A stretch of 64,000 bases of DNA from Synanceia verrucosa. Its lineage: Eukaryota > Chordata > Actinopteri > Perciformes > Synanceiidae. The DNA lies in assembly GCA_029721515.1 (NCBI GenBank), contig CM056561.1, positions 12,374,001-12,438,000 of the forward strand. The letters run 5' to 3'. Position numbers and translations under genes: made by a program. Below, one piece after another: positions 23,401 to 33,056 of the stretch. Positions within the stretch are counted from its first letter, which is position 1. Each line of letters opens with the position of its first letter. Below the pieces are notes generated by a model. It was not told the DNA's origin and did not search any database. It worked only from the letters and a program-made list of their open reading frames with translations.

Positions 23401-26400
23401 ATGCAAAAATCTCCCATACTTTACTATGGCGTGACCTTTCATTTGACCTTGATGATCTTGAATCAGATCCAATCACCACCAAAAATTAATCAGTTTTAAG
23501 TTAGGCCACTTCTGACCAATTCTGAAAATTTTGTCAAAATCCGTCCATAACTTTTTGTGTTATTTTGCAAACCAACAAATAAACAAACAAACCTTGGTGA
23601 AAACATAACCTAAGATAAGAAAAATGCAAGAAGACCTATAGAATAGAATAGAATAGATTGGGGGAAATTCACCCACCATAGCAGCATAGACAAAATCACA
23701 GACACATTGCAGTAGTTAGAAAAGCAGCAACGACATAAATATTTACAAAGTACTAAATACAATGGAATAAAATATATGTGTTTTACTTGCAGAAGTGAAC
23801 TGTTAAACTGTTAATTGAAAACAGTTATCAGATGAATGAAATAGTGTTTTTTTCAATGTGAAAAAGGGCAGTGCAATTTTTTTCTGTGCAGAGTGATAAT
23901 GCATGAAAGAACAGTGACAACAATGACAGTTGTTTTAACATGAGCCAGTGATGCTGATGTGAAAGAGTCTTAGAGTCTATAGTGGGTCAGAGGGTGGTAA
24001 TATCCCTGCTGGTTGTTCAGGTCTACAGCGCACACATGGTGGAATCTGCTGAGAGGATGATTTTCTTTCTCTCAGTTTGTTTCACTTCCTCTGCTGTCAC
24101 TGTCACTGTTAGCACACAGCTGCTAATAAAATAGAATAGAGTAGTTTTTCATTCATCCCCCATTGGGGGAAATGTACCTACCACAGCGTAGACAAGTTAC
24201 AGTCAGGAAGAAAATAAACAACACTGATGAAATAATGGAATGAATAATAACAGTAATAAAATATTTACAATAAGTACTAATTAAAAAGGAATAAAATATA
24301 TATTTTTAATTGCAAATGAAATGTTAAACACAATTATTAGATAAATAAAATGTATTTTTACTATAAAAATATGTAATGTGGGTGTGACCTGTAGAACTAG
24401 ACATAAAAAACTGTGGAAGACAGCATGTTGTCTCACATCTTTGTACTTTTCCTTGTACATTTCCCCTAGTAGATTCCCCACTAACCAGAGTGATAGTGAT
24501 TCTTACTGTGTGTCTTGCCCCTGTTAGGAAACTAGAAATGGACATCAACTCTGGGACTTTTGCTCTCATCGGGGCTGCCGCCTTCCTCGGAGGCGTGGTC
24601 AGAATGACCATCAGTCTTACCGTCATCCTTATTGAATCCACCAACGAAATCACATACGGGCTCCCCATCATGATCACTCTTATGGTACACTGTCACATTC
24701 ATATTTACAGCATTTTATACTATCAACCACTGTATATCAGTCTTAGGAAGTAAAGAGATTTGTTGATAAGTCCAGTAGTGTGTATGATACAGTCATGTAT
24801 TACCTGTTAGGTTCATGTGCTGAACTGTTTTGTGTTGATTATCAGGTTGCCAAGTGGACTGGAGATTTCTTTAACAAGGGCATCTATGACATCCACATCC
24901 AGCTGAGAGGAGTGCCACTGCTGGAGTGGGAGACTGAGGTTGAAATGGACAAGTAAGATTTGTAATTTTACAGACAAGACCAAAGAGTAGTAAAATGATC
25001 AGTTAGTGGCCACAGATATTGATAGGATATAAACTTTTGCCAATATATTTAGCCTTTAGCCTATCAATTTATGTTGTGACTGTTGCAATAGTAGTAGTTG
25101 CAGCAGTGGTGGTGTTTGTATTATAGTCTATATATATATAAATAGTAGTATAATAATAATAACAGTATTGTTAATATTATTAGTATTATTATTATTATCA
25201 TCATTAGCGCCTAAGCATCTGAATGAGGCAGGTATCTGTTCCACCTGTAGTCAACGAAATGAAGGTGACACTGTCTCACCACAGTTACAGTTTAGTGAGT
25301 TGGTTACATTTTGTGTAACCGCTACAATTGCCGTGAAGACTTACAAACTGGAAAGAGTTCAAAGTCCTTGTCTTCTCACTAAGTCCTGCATGGCGTCTTA
25401 ATTAACAGGTTACTCGGGGTAACGACTGCACACAAACTAGCACATTTAGTTACGGTATGGATAGACATGAGACTACGATCAGCATGTTGTGAAAGTGGAC
25501 TTGGGAAGGATGCTTATAAATTGTATAGCATGTGCCCATACACAAGGAGATTGTTATACATACTTACTTATTGGCGTCAGAGTTTAACACCAAATTACCA
25601 AAAGTGCTGTACCGGGGTTTTTTTTTTTTTTTTGAAGTCTTCGCTTCCTCCTTGGTGAAATCTCAGTGCTCATCCTTTGTCTCTCTGTGATTTGTTCTCC
25701 TGGTCTTATCAAGGCTGACTGCCAGTGATATCATGGAGCCCAACTTGACATATGTGTACCCCCACACCCGGGTCCAGTCTCTTGTCAGCATCCTGCGCAC
25801 CACTGTCTACCACGCCTTCCCTGTGGTCACTGAAAACAGGCAGAACGAACAAAACTTCATGAAGGGCAACATCCTGGTCAGCAACAACATCCGCTTCAAG
25901 GTTTGTCCTGTGCCATTTAACATTTTTAGCCGTTAAATATCCAGAGAGAGTTGGGTGAGGGGAGGAGGGGTTGAGTGTCCCACCCAAGGACAAGAATGTC
26001 CTTGTGGATTTGAAACATCTCTCTAAAAAGCTGCTAAAGCATGAAATTAACAATTCTTCCCATGTAGGTTGTCGCTATTATCACATTTTTTTTTTATCAA
26101 ATTACTGAGTCTTTAAAAAATGTATTTTGTTGTTGTATGTAACATTTTTTAAGATTTCATTCAGTAGGAATCAATGGGCTTGGAGCTGTGAGCCACAGAG
26201 TTTCCATGGGATTGCTGAGAATAAGAAATATACAAAACATAGCTGGAATTGCTTTAATATCTCTTGTTGCATCAAGCTTGTATGAACAATATTGAAAATC
26301 AGTGAGCTGGACTGCTTCATGGCAGTTTTGGATTTACAGTATTTGTATCAGTGTGAATAAAATACTGGATGCATAATTCAATAGATGAAACAAGACAAAT

Positions 26401-29195
26401 AGTGTCTGTGTACGTTAGATTGGATCTGTGTCTTGAAATTAAGAATGCAAATGGATTTGCCAGTGTAAACTTACTCACTTAAAATGTCGCATCTAGAAAT
26501 CCAGTGTTGTGTCCCGTGCGGGGGAACAGCGGCGGCGCTGTCAGTCTATGAAGTCATACCCATCCAGCGAGCTGAGGAATGTTTGTGACGAACAGAACGC
26601 CGTGGTAGAGCCTGCAGAGGAAGGAGAGGACTTGCTGCAGCAGATGTTAGAGAGGAGGTTGGTAGAGACACACTGCTACACCAGTAGAAAGTGCAGTAAT
26701 AAAAAATAATAATAATAGTGCAATAATCATATAATTATATCATTATTATTATAAGGAACATTTGAAATGCCCAAATAAAAACGAATCAAACATAAATAAA
26801 ATATAATACACATGGTTAGTTGCATGTGCTTTTTATGTATGCATTCACTGAGTCAGAAATTCAACATTTTCTTGAAAGGAGAATTATTTAGCCTTTGTCT
26901 TTAATTAATTGAATGTTTTTCATAGTTTCATTATTTTACGATCTACATTCAAATCAAATGACAATGAAAACAATGTGAAGAGTTGTTATAATGGTGTCCA
27001 GCAGAGAGCAGCATAGCCCTCAATAAACAATGTATTCTGTTATTAAAAATAATTATGATTTAGTAAATGCATGCTCCACAAGACAGCCTATACATGTGCA
27101 TTTGATTTGTTCCATGCTTATTGTACAATAATACAATAATCTAGACATATAATATGTAATATTATAATGAATGATAGGGATTGGAAAATCTGACTTCTGT
27201 CAGTGCCACAGTAGCAAAACAGTAGCTCTCCTATAATTGTTTTGTTCTCTATATGCAGGCATGCTCCCTACCCCAACCTCTACCCAGATCAGTCTCCCAG
27301 TGAAGAGTGGACCATGGAGGAGCGCTTCAGGCCGCTCACCTTCCATGGCATCATCCTGCGCTCCCAGCTTGTCAACCTCCTCATCAGAGGAGTCAGCTAC
27401 GCTGAAAACCAGTCTGTCAGTCCCTGTCTTGAATACACATACATATACTTTATTAGGCACATCTGTTAGACTGTTTGTTAACGCAAATATCTAATCAGCC
27501 AATGATGTGGTAGCAACTCAATGCATTTGGCTTGAAGACATGGTCAAGATGACATGCTGAAGTTTAAACTGAGCATCAGAATGGTGAAGAAAGATGATTT
27601 AAGTAACTCTGAATGTGGCATGATTGTTGGTGCCAGACAGGTTAGTTTGAGTATTTCGGAAACTGATTTTCACACCCAACCATCTCTATGGTTTACCAAG
27701 AATGAGCAAAAAAAAAGAGAAATTATCCAGTTAGCGGAAGTTCTCTGGGCCAAAATGCCTTCTTGATGCCACAGATCAAAGAATGGCCTGACTGGTTCAA
27801 GATCATAGAAAGGCAACAGTTACTACAGTAGACCAGAAGTGCATCTCTGAACGCACAACACGAGGAACTTTGAAGTATTTGGGCTACAGCAGCAGAAGCT
27901 GGGTGCCACTCCTATGAGCTAAGAACAGAAAAGGAAGGCTACAATTTGCACATGCTCACAAGAATTGGACAATAGAAGGATAGTGCCAATGTAAAAAAGC
28001 TCAAATCATCTTAACTGCTTTCTTCAACATCAAAATAAGTTATTTGTACTCCAATGACCTCCACAGTCACTAGATCTCAATCCAGTGGAGCACCTTTGGA
28101 TGTGCCGTCTGCAAATCTGCAGAAAAAGCATTATGATGTCATCATATACCAAAATCTCTGAGGAGTGTTTCTAATACCTTGTTGAATTTATGTTACTATA
28201 GATCCAACCTGGCACAAGCAAGGTGTTCATAATGAAGTGTACTGTGTTTTTGTTCATGTGCATCCAGAGTGCAACTCAGCCCAGGCTGTCGTACGCAGAG
28301 ATGACTGAAGATTACCCACGTTACCCTGACATCCACGACTTGGACCTTGCCCTGCTCAACCCTCGCATGATAGTGGTACGACTAATTTAAACATTAAGTT
28401 AGAAGAACACTATTTAGCATGGAATAGGAACACAAATTTCAGAGATCTTTTTCTTTATATTTAAATAAAAAGATGGTGTTCCCTGTGTTCCCAGGATGTC
28501 ACTCCCTACATGAACCCATGTCCCTACACAGTGTCGCCCAACAGCCACGTCTCTCAGGTGTTCAACCTGTTCAGGACCATGGGCCTGAGGCACTTACCAG
28601 TGGTTAACGCTGTTGGAGAAGTAAGTAGTCATCCAAAAGACACGTTCTATTCCAATGACAAAGGTTTTAATGTGGTCTGTTTTGGGTTTCTTCTAGAACA
28701 TATTCACGTTTTAATGTTGAAAAACCACATTATTTTACTCCTTTTTCTCACTCTCAAGCGTCCTTTCATTGATAATGGTGGATATACACATTGTAGGTTT
28801 TGTGCTCACGTTTTGTTGTTCATCATCACAGATTACACCCCCCCGTGGTGCTAAAAGGCTGATTGTCGATGCCCAGAGGAGTCCTAAAAGTAATAAAATA
28901 AAAACAAAAGAGAAAATACAGGCTGCAGGATCTGTATCCTGCATATACAGACACCACTGAGTGAGAGGGATTGTTTTGTATCAGTCTAAATTTTTACATT
29001 TTTTTCAGGAAATTCCTGCATATCATGCCTTTTTAAAGCATTTTTTTAAATTAATAAATGTTCCATTTAAAACCCAGAATGTCACTTAAATGCACTAAAT
29101 TGGTTTAGTTTTGACAGATAACATTAGACCTGTCTAGTTTTGTCTTTTGTGTATTTACTAGTGCTATTTAATATGTATATATACAGTGTGTACAC

Positions 29196-29259
<64 letters not shown>

Positions 29260-29515
29260 TGTGTATATGTATATATACATACATAGTTATTTATGATATG
29301 TTCACTTGTCAGTGTCAATGATCTGATCATGACACACGAAATGGTCAAAACCCCAAATGTAGATGTTGTTATGTTTCAGTCCATCATGCAGTGGCTTATG
29401 TTGTATCTTGTTTATTATCTGCCATCTCTTTCAGATTGTTGGAATAATCACGAGACATAATTTAACCCATGAGTTCCTTGTGGCCAAACTACGGCAGCAC
29501 TGCATCACTATTTGA
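2482..29515 (+). CDS. clcn6: Chloride/proton exchanger CLC-6, 23 coding exons
   Basis: Late-endosomal 2Cl-/H+ antiporter of the CLC family. Coding exons: 2482-2556, 7749-7808, 7934-7999, 8939-9004, 9084-9150, 10193-10299, 10587-10713, 10907-10974, 12008-12066, 12341-12473, 13301-13414, 19330-19496, 19649-19760, 20409-20538, 22086-22239, 24528-24684, 24846-24952, 25714-25900, 26497-26657, 27259-27415, 28268-28375, 28495-28620, 29435-29515. They sum to 2589 nt (862 aa; human 869), with GT-AG borders and matching phases throughout. Visible: a Cys-rich MACCGNCFCC start, selectivity motifs GSGIPE (about 152-157) and GKEGP (gating Glu about 196), proton-glutamate region SLEEGSS (Glu about 263), luminal sequons NTT, NST and NKT before the TYNDMATLFFNP stretch, GGVVRMTISLTVILIEST, then two CBS domains (about 593-655 and 797-855) and the end TRHNLTHEFL. 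The exon 15/16 junction (NILKVKLEMDINSGTF) is one residue shorter than in human. Introns 1, 11 and 15 are inflated by transposons. Confidence 0.97.
3464..3587. repeat. 124-bp palindromic hairpin (MITE-like)
   Basis: The left arm starts gatctgatatcaccaagta and the right arm ends with its reverse complement, tacttggtgatatcagatc; the pairing continues inward through ttaacagtcctggacaa. The loop is only about 40 nt. No ORF. It sits just inside the left end of the larger element. Confidence 0.8.
3835..4344. mobile_element. PIF/Harbinger-type MITE, copy 1
   Basis: 510 bp flanked by TTA at 3832-3834 and 4345-4347, the 3-bp target duplication typical of PIF/Harbinger. The terminal inverted repeats are tgcctggtttatgcttctg and cagaagcataaaccaggct. 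Related over its whole length to the copy at 16450-16994. Inside is a short ORF (from the ATG at about 4036) beginning MTTEMERVFLEMELIKLKKK and ending YYKC, conserved in the other copy. No transposase domain. Confidence 0.85.
4848..5262 (+). repeat. Left arm of large inverted repeat
   Basis: Holds cacggaccagtggtcacaac, the segment gtattt(cctcctctttctgg)tcattttggcagcactgttag, and two tandem copies of a motif around gcactatatyagatatattg (about 5043 and 5119). The same segments occur in reverse complement at 6461-6825. The ctggtc/gaccag motifs recur many times and are partly self-complementary. Confidence 0.75.
6461..6910 (-). repeat. Right arm of large inverted repeat
   Basis: Mirror image of 4848-5262: read on the plus strand it contains cagtgctgccaaaatgacc and atatctgatatagtgcatta, which are reverse complements of left-arm segments. 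The final part (6816-6905) repeats the ggaccagtggtcacaaccac block in the same orientation as 3650-3690 and 4858-4885, so the element also has direct internal repeats. Confidence 0.75.
8085..8434 (+). mobile_element. tRNA-derived SINE
   Basis: The head ggcggcagtagctcagtctg resembles a tRNA 5' half with an RNA polymerase III A box, and ggttcgccagttcaagtcc supplies a B box about 45 nt on. A tRNA-unrelated body follows, and the element ends in a (ctt)n tail at 8420-8434. It lies in clcn6 intron 3 in the sense orientation. Common in teleost genomes; family name not assigned from sequence alone. Confidence 0.8.
9151..10192 (+). other. clcn6 intron 5
   Basis: 1,042 bp. Around 9687-9850 is a dispersed-repeat-like segment (gcctttattgtcattatgac, then gtgccgttccacgtggtgct) of the sort found at the ends of fish elements. 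I see nothing else to report. Confidence 0.6.
10975..12007 (+). other. clcn6 intron 8
   Basis: 1,033 bp, AT-rich. No recognisable transposon, RNA gene or exon. The acceptor is ttctatcag|t. Confidence 0.6.
12474..13300 (+). other. clcn6 intron 10
   Basis: 827 bp of AT-rich sequence with no recognisable feature. The acceptor tttgttttag follows a duplicated agctcttctgtt motif, whose first copy (13274-13285) ends in a decoy position 26 nt upstream of the exon. Confidence 0.6.
13609..14360 (-). mobile_element. Decayed Tc1/mariner-like element
   Basis: The left edge cagtgcctatagaacatcat and the following ttttatttacaaattttgtc resemble the ends of a common fish Tc1-like element. On the minus strand the fragment WHGCGGSIML (about 14244-14280) matches the transposase stretch that precedes the second catalytic Asp. 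Many stops; about 750 bp survive. Located in clcn6 intron 11, antisense to the gene. Confidence 0.55.
14861..15275 (+). repeat. Degenerate tandem array, period about 90-110 bp
   Basis: A motif of the form ggtg..gc.tt.gcgtcccc..ccctcagctta recurs with pyrimidine cores at about 14863, 14949, 15039, 15152 and 15254 (spacings roughly 86, 90, 113 and 102). The sequence cttattggccwtgt also repeats at about 14991 and 15082. The array lies directly upstream of the gag-like part of the DIRS remnant and may belong to its 5' region. Confidence 0.55.
15520..16302. mobile_element. Non-autonomous DNA transposon with terminal inverted repeats, internally duplicated
   Basis: The left end tggcgcttttccac (15520) with cggtacggcacg pairs with the right end cgtgccgtaccg...gtggaaaagcacca (to about 16301). 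A second copy of the left-end motif, tggcgcttttccactagtac, starts at about 15571. A block beginning ccctggttccaagc occurs at about 15632 and again at about 15831, suggesting one related copy inside another. No transposase. The superfamily (hAT-like) is uncertain because no target duplication is obvious. Confidence 0.65.
16450..16994. mobile_element. PIF/Harbinger-type MITE, copy 2
   Basis: 545 bp between TTA duplications at 16447-16449 and 16995-16997. The ends are agcctggtatatgcttctgc and gcagaagcataaaccaggct. The interior is highly similar to the copy at 3835-4344, including the short ORF starting MKTEMERVFLEMKLIKLKKK (from about 16642). It interrupts the DIRS remnant, so it inserted after that element. 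Confidence 0.87.
18880..19285 (+). mobile_element. LINE 3' end (L2/CR1-like) with (ATT)n tail
   Basis: Bases 18910-19150 resemble the C-terminal coding part of a fish LINE of the L2/CR1/Rex1 type (conceptually ...LPVNYGYNSKSFFHIQ... and CCPLCLELIAQTHL, with shifts). A short 3' region follows, then ttattattattattg at 19257-19272. It ends about 45 bp upstream of clcn6 exon 12. Confidence 0.65.
19761..20408 (+). other. clcn6 intron 13 with a dispersed fish repeat fragment
   Basis: Bases 20064-20180 (acacagggagaacatgcaaa ... aacactacaccactgcgccac) are the 3' part of the same dispersed repeat seen complete at 32726-33055 and 51031-51390. The rest is plain sequence. Confidence 0.75.
20605..21345 (+). 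pseudogene. hAT-element fragment with BED-type zinc-finger remnant
   Basis: The translation from about 20690 contains VAVFFVKFRKNYAAAECKAC, then HAKVSCGDTEPGSLMRPTSL and CIHLK: a Cys-X2-Cys plus His pattern and context typical of the BED finger at the N-terminus of hAT transposases. The flanks carry imperfect inverted ccgatat/atatcgg motifs (20617-20665 and 21294-21335). The catalytic part is absent. It lies in clcn6 intron 14. Confidence 0.6.
21425..21850 (+). repeat. Dispersed repeat, copy A
   Basis: Shares about 400 bp in the same orientation with 42855-43170: the common landmarks are ttgagtcatctttcat, attttgtactatyactct, ccactttttgt and caaatcccagaagcccca. Untyped; no ORF or structural hallmark. 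In clcn6 intron 14. Confidence 0.75.
22880..23625 (+). mobile_element. RTE/Rex3-like LINE, 3' end
   Basis: The stretch aagcacttggaaagcgcaga at about 22916 and the 3' region with tgaccttggtgatcttgacc, aatccgtccataactttttg and a caaacaaa-type tail (23565-23595) match the pattern of RTE-clade 3' ends common in fish. Heavily decayed; no intact ORF. In clcn6 intron 15. Confidence 0.6.
23636..24345 (+). repeat. Two related short repeat copies in clcn6 intron 15
   Basis: Copy one (23636-23800) and copy two (24125-24345) both start with gaatagaatag and share gggggaaat, accacag.gtagacaa and aaaatatttacaa. Between them is plain sequence. Possibly ends of the same element family. Confidence 0.55.
24953..25713 (+). 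other. clcn6 intron 17
   Basis: 761 bp. Contains short (ta)n and (att)n runs at about 25129-25200 and a T-run at about 25618-25633. No element recognised. Confidence 0.6.
25901..27258 (+). other. clcn6 introns 18 and 19 (around exon 19)
   Basis: Introns of 596 bp (25901-26496) and 601 bp (26658-27258), both AT-rich. I see no element, RNA gene or extra exon in either. Confidence 0.6.
27446..28241 (+). pseudogene. Internally deleted Tc1/mariner element
   Basis: Ends tactttattaggcacatctg and, inverted, tacacttcattatgaacacc. The interior follows the order of a widespread fish Tc1-like transposase gene: MVKKDDLSNSECGMIVGARQ near 27580, later ISERTTRGTL around 27846-27875, then QWPPQSLDLNPVEHLWM (DDE-region motif) at about 28050-28105. 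The middle, including the first catalytic Asp region, is missing and frames are broken. Sense orientation in clcn6 intron 20. Confidence 0.8.
29200..29255. repeat. (TA)n microsatellite
   Basis: About 28 uninterrupted TA units in clcn6 intron 22 (28621-29434), flanked on both sides by tacagtgtgta motifs. It generates a spurious Tyr/Ile ORF. Confidence 0.97.
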
Positions 29516-31365
29516 TCCGGCTCTGGACATTCCACTGTCCTTTCAACCCTGTGTGTCTCAGTCTAACCCGGAGCCTGAGCCTTCTTCTCTGTTCATTCCT
29601 AATAGCATGCACACCTCATATGTGGTACAATAGGGAATACAGTTCTCCAGTAAGTGAAACCGTTCAGCTGTATTTCACTCAAGTCTTACATTTTTGGTTT
29701 TGAGGAACTGTCAGCCTTCCTTAGCATAGCCTTGGAGCCGCTGGCTTCAATGGTAGGACTGGACTTATACTAGGATTACTGAAAAAGTGATAGAAGAATT
29801 TTACATCACAAATATTTCCCAAATCATGACATCTGATAATTTGATATCACTTACAGTGCAGTCAGACTGTGAGCAACAGCACTGACTTGCTCTCTTCCGA
29901 CACAACAACACTAGAAGATCTGTTATAATTCAGTGGATCTCAAACTTTTGCTTCCCCCTTCAAAAATTATGATGAAACATATTTATCCTTTTTGTAAAGG
30001 TGAGCATGCTCCACTTTTCTCCCTGGTCATCCAAACAGATAACATTCAAGCTTGAAAACAACTGGAAAAATGTATTCAGTTCAGGTGTTTCTGCTAGTTG
30101 GAGGCGCAATTGACAGATCAGAGCTTTGATGGGGAAGCAATGTAAGAAGGTTATTTTAGTTTCAACACAATAATGGAAATGTTTGACATGAAGGTAAGGC
30201 TGTTTGCTGCATCTGGTATGTTCTGCATATATTGGTTTGGCAAAGTCTTGTTGATGGTCTTACTCACCATTTGAAGGCAAAGTACCAAAGTGAAATATCA
30301 CTTGCAATGGTTTCCTTGCTACATTTATGACAGAATCTTTCTTTTGACCTTTTGATTATGCTTTATGTCATTGTCACTTTTGCACTTTTAATTTTGAATA
30401 TTGTACATTTTTTTTTATTTACTGTGTAAGTAACTGGAATATATGCACTAAAACAGGCTGCTGTTCCCTCACAGCCTGTGACTGAACTGGACCTCGGCAG
30501 TAGCAGTATAGTTTGTTCAGTTTGTAACCACTCTAACCATATTAAATATAGCAGTATTGTTTTGCGCTCGTGATATCTAGTAATAATTTCAATGTCATTC
30601 AGTCAGTTCAAACTCTGTGTTGGACAGTCGTGTATAAGTTGACCAAGTTCTTTTTATGTAATAAGGCATTCCTTGTTTTAATAAAAACAATGTTTAGATA
30701 AATAATGTTAGTTCTGGTTCACAGCCTTAGTATATTGGTACATTGCCCTAACAAGGACTAAAATGTGCAAGGAAAGACAAACAAAGTGTACCTTTTATTG
30801 ATGAACTTGAAGTCCACTATTTGCACCCATGATTGCACAAATATGTGTATCAAACATTCCTCATCTGTTTGTTATTTTTGCTTTTGCTTTATTTAAGAGA
30901 TTATTTTTTTATACAATTTTATTTTTCATGATTTGCTGCCTGTGTTGTGAATGATTGTGTCACATAATTGCATTTCAAAATGGACCAAGGCTGTCCTGGA
31001 TAATATTGTTTAGAGTCTAGACATTGCTAACTTGTTCTTTTAAAAATATTTTTATGTTATGCATTCTAAATACGGCATATGGCATGGCAGGTGCTGTGCA
31101 GAATATGAGATTAAGAGATTTGGTGAACAGTATGACAGTGTGACAGACAATGTGAAGCCAGATGGGAGGGACTGTTTACTCTCATTCTTTTTCATGTGAT
31201 TTCTGTGGCGATATTAGACAGCACCCTGTGCTTGTGTAGGAATTTGTAAATGTAGAGAATTGGTACGTGGCAATTAAGCTGCAGCTATGGAACACAATAG
31301 CAGAGAAACCTGTCTTGTGCCTTTATTATTGTTCAAATAAAGGTTCTTATGTTTTATCAAACATA
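29516..31365 (+). other. clcn6 3' untranslated region
   Basis: No further coding sequence follows the TGA at 29513-29515. Candidate poly(A) signals AATAAA occur at 30680 and 31336, the latter followed by a GT-rich stretch. The exact end is inferred. Confidence 0.55.
31336..31341 (+). terminator. Likely clcn6 polyadenylation signal
   Basis: AATAAA followed within 25 nt by T/GT-rich sequence (ttatgttttatcaaa, then gtgtgtcc). An earlier AATAAA at 30680-30685 could give a shorter transcript. Confidence 0.5.
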
Positions 31366-31639
31366 CAAAGTGTGTCCTTATGGTTTTTTTTTTTAATTCA
31401 AGCAGTGCATCTGAAAGTTGAAAACAGTTGACAAAAATGCACGGCCCCACAATGTCAAAATTAAATGGTTTTAAAGACTGACAGTTTTCCTCATTGTGCA
31501 GCTTTATATGCAGATAGATACAGTACTATATTTCATGGAAACCTAATCTAGAACGCTCAGGAAGGTTCACCAATACAATGCAATACCAATACAATACAGT
31601 GAATGGTCAATCGACAATGTAGAAGTGGCTAAGGCACAG

Positions 31640-32055
31640 CTGTGAATGTCCTTGAGATGCCCAGCCAGAGCCCTGACCCAATTGAACATCTCTGGAGAGA
31701 CCTGAAAATGGCTGTCCGCCGACAGTCCCCATTCAACCTGACAGGGCTTGAGAGGATATGCAGAATATCCTCAAATCCAGGTGTGCAAAACTTAAGGCAT
31801 CATACCCAAGAAGACAAGGCTGTAATTGCTGCCAAAGCTTCTTCAACGAAATACAGAGTAAAGGGTCTGAATACTGAGTACTCATTGCATTGTATTTTTT
31901 TATTATGTAATATATTTTTGTTTCTCAACATTTCTAAAATTATCTTTTAATTCTGTCATTCTGGAGTATTGAGAGAAGATTATTTGTATGTTAACATTAG
32001 TCCACAACATAACAAAATGTAAAAAATTGAAAGTCTCTGAATGCTCATACATCTC
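31640..32055 (+). pseudogene. Tc1-like transposase, C-terminal fragment
   Basis: The ORF includes SQSPDPIEHLWRDLKMAVRR, the region around the last catalytic residue of Tc1-type DDE transposases, then KASSTKYRVKG. The 3' end accacaacataacaaaatgt-type sequence at 32000-32020 matches the terminal repeat of the element at 41108-44200. The N-terminal two thirds are absent. Confidence 0.8.
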
Positions 32056-32725
32056 AAGTATGAACATCTGAGGATGTTAATAATTTCAATATAACTGGGT
32101 GTGGCTGTTATTACTGTTTGTGGATACTTTGTGGATATTTTATTACATGGCTTCTGTTTGTGACTTTATAATTATTTGTGCTACATAAGCTGCTTTTGTT
32201 AATTTGCCCTTCTTACAGACCTTTTTCAGAGCAGACATTTTTACTTATCATGCAGGAATTGCACAGGGGTCATTAATAATGTGTATGAAGGATTATTACA
32301 ATGTGAAATAAACAACCCAATATTTAAAAAAAATAATTTATTTATTATTATTTAATAATTAACAAGCTGAATAATTTAATACTTGAATGGTTTCCATAGC
32401 TGAAATATGCAAGAATCATGGAAGAACTAGAGGAAGAAGAAAAGCCTTAGATTTCATCAATCACTTTGACATTAATGTAATATTTACCCTTTCTTAAAAT
32501 ATTAAAGTATGGGTTTATAACATGACAATAAACTCAATTTCTCTTGAAACTTTATTAATATATTATTTAATGAGCTTTATGGACCCAGACAATGATGTAT
32601 GACATGCCTGTGAATCTCATTATAGCATGGCCAGGTGGTTAAGTGAACATTGACAGACCTGGGACCAAGATTACCTTAACAGCTCAGGTGCAGTTCAGCA
32701 TTGGCCAGTTCTGACACAAACATCC
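32056..32725. other. Intergenic, no feature seen
   Basis: AT-rich sequence between a Tc1 fragment and a dispersed repeat. Nothing recognised. Confidence 0.5.
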
Positions 32726-33056
32726 ATCCATCCATTTTCTGCCTCTTATCCTCATAGGGTCGTGGGGGGGCTGGAGCCTATCCCAGCTGTCTTAGGGCGG
32801 AAGACAAGTCGTCACCTAATCGCAGGGCACATAGAGACAGACAACCACTCACACCTACGGTCAATTTAAAGTAGCCAATTAACCTAATCCCCATGCATGT
32901 TTTTGGATGGTGGGAGGAAGCCGGAGTACCCGAAGAGAACCCACGCAGACACGGGGAGAACATGCACACATAAAGGCCCCGGGCAGGGGAATCAAACCCG
33001 GTACCTTCTTGTTGTGAGGCAACGGTGCTGCTAACCACTAAACCACCGTGCCGACC
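32726..33056 (+). repeat. Dispersed fish repeat, near-complete copy
   Basis: Begins with a (catc)n run, then ctggagcctatcccagctgt, ggcacatagagacagacaac, ccccatgcatgtttttggat, cggggagaacatgc and a final aaccactaaaccaccgtgcc. Related copies are at 20064-20180, 35596-35806 and 51031-51390. A very common teleost repeat; no coding capacity. Confidence 0.85.

Noticed and set aside
29124..29348. Tyr/Ile-repeat ORF
   Set aside because: Translation of a (TA)n microsatellite; the same holds for ORFs at 41240-41714.
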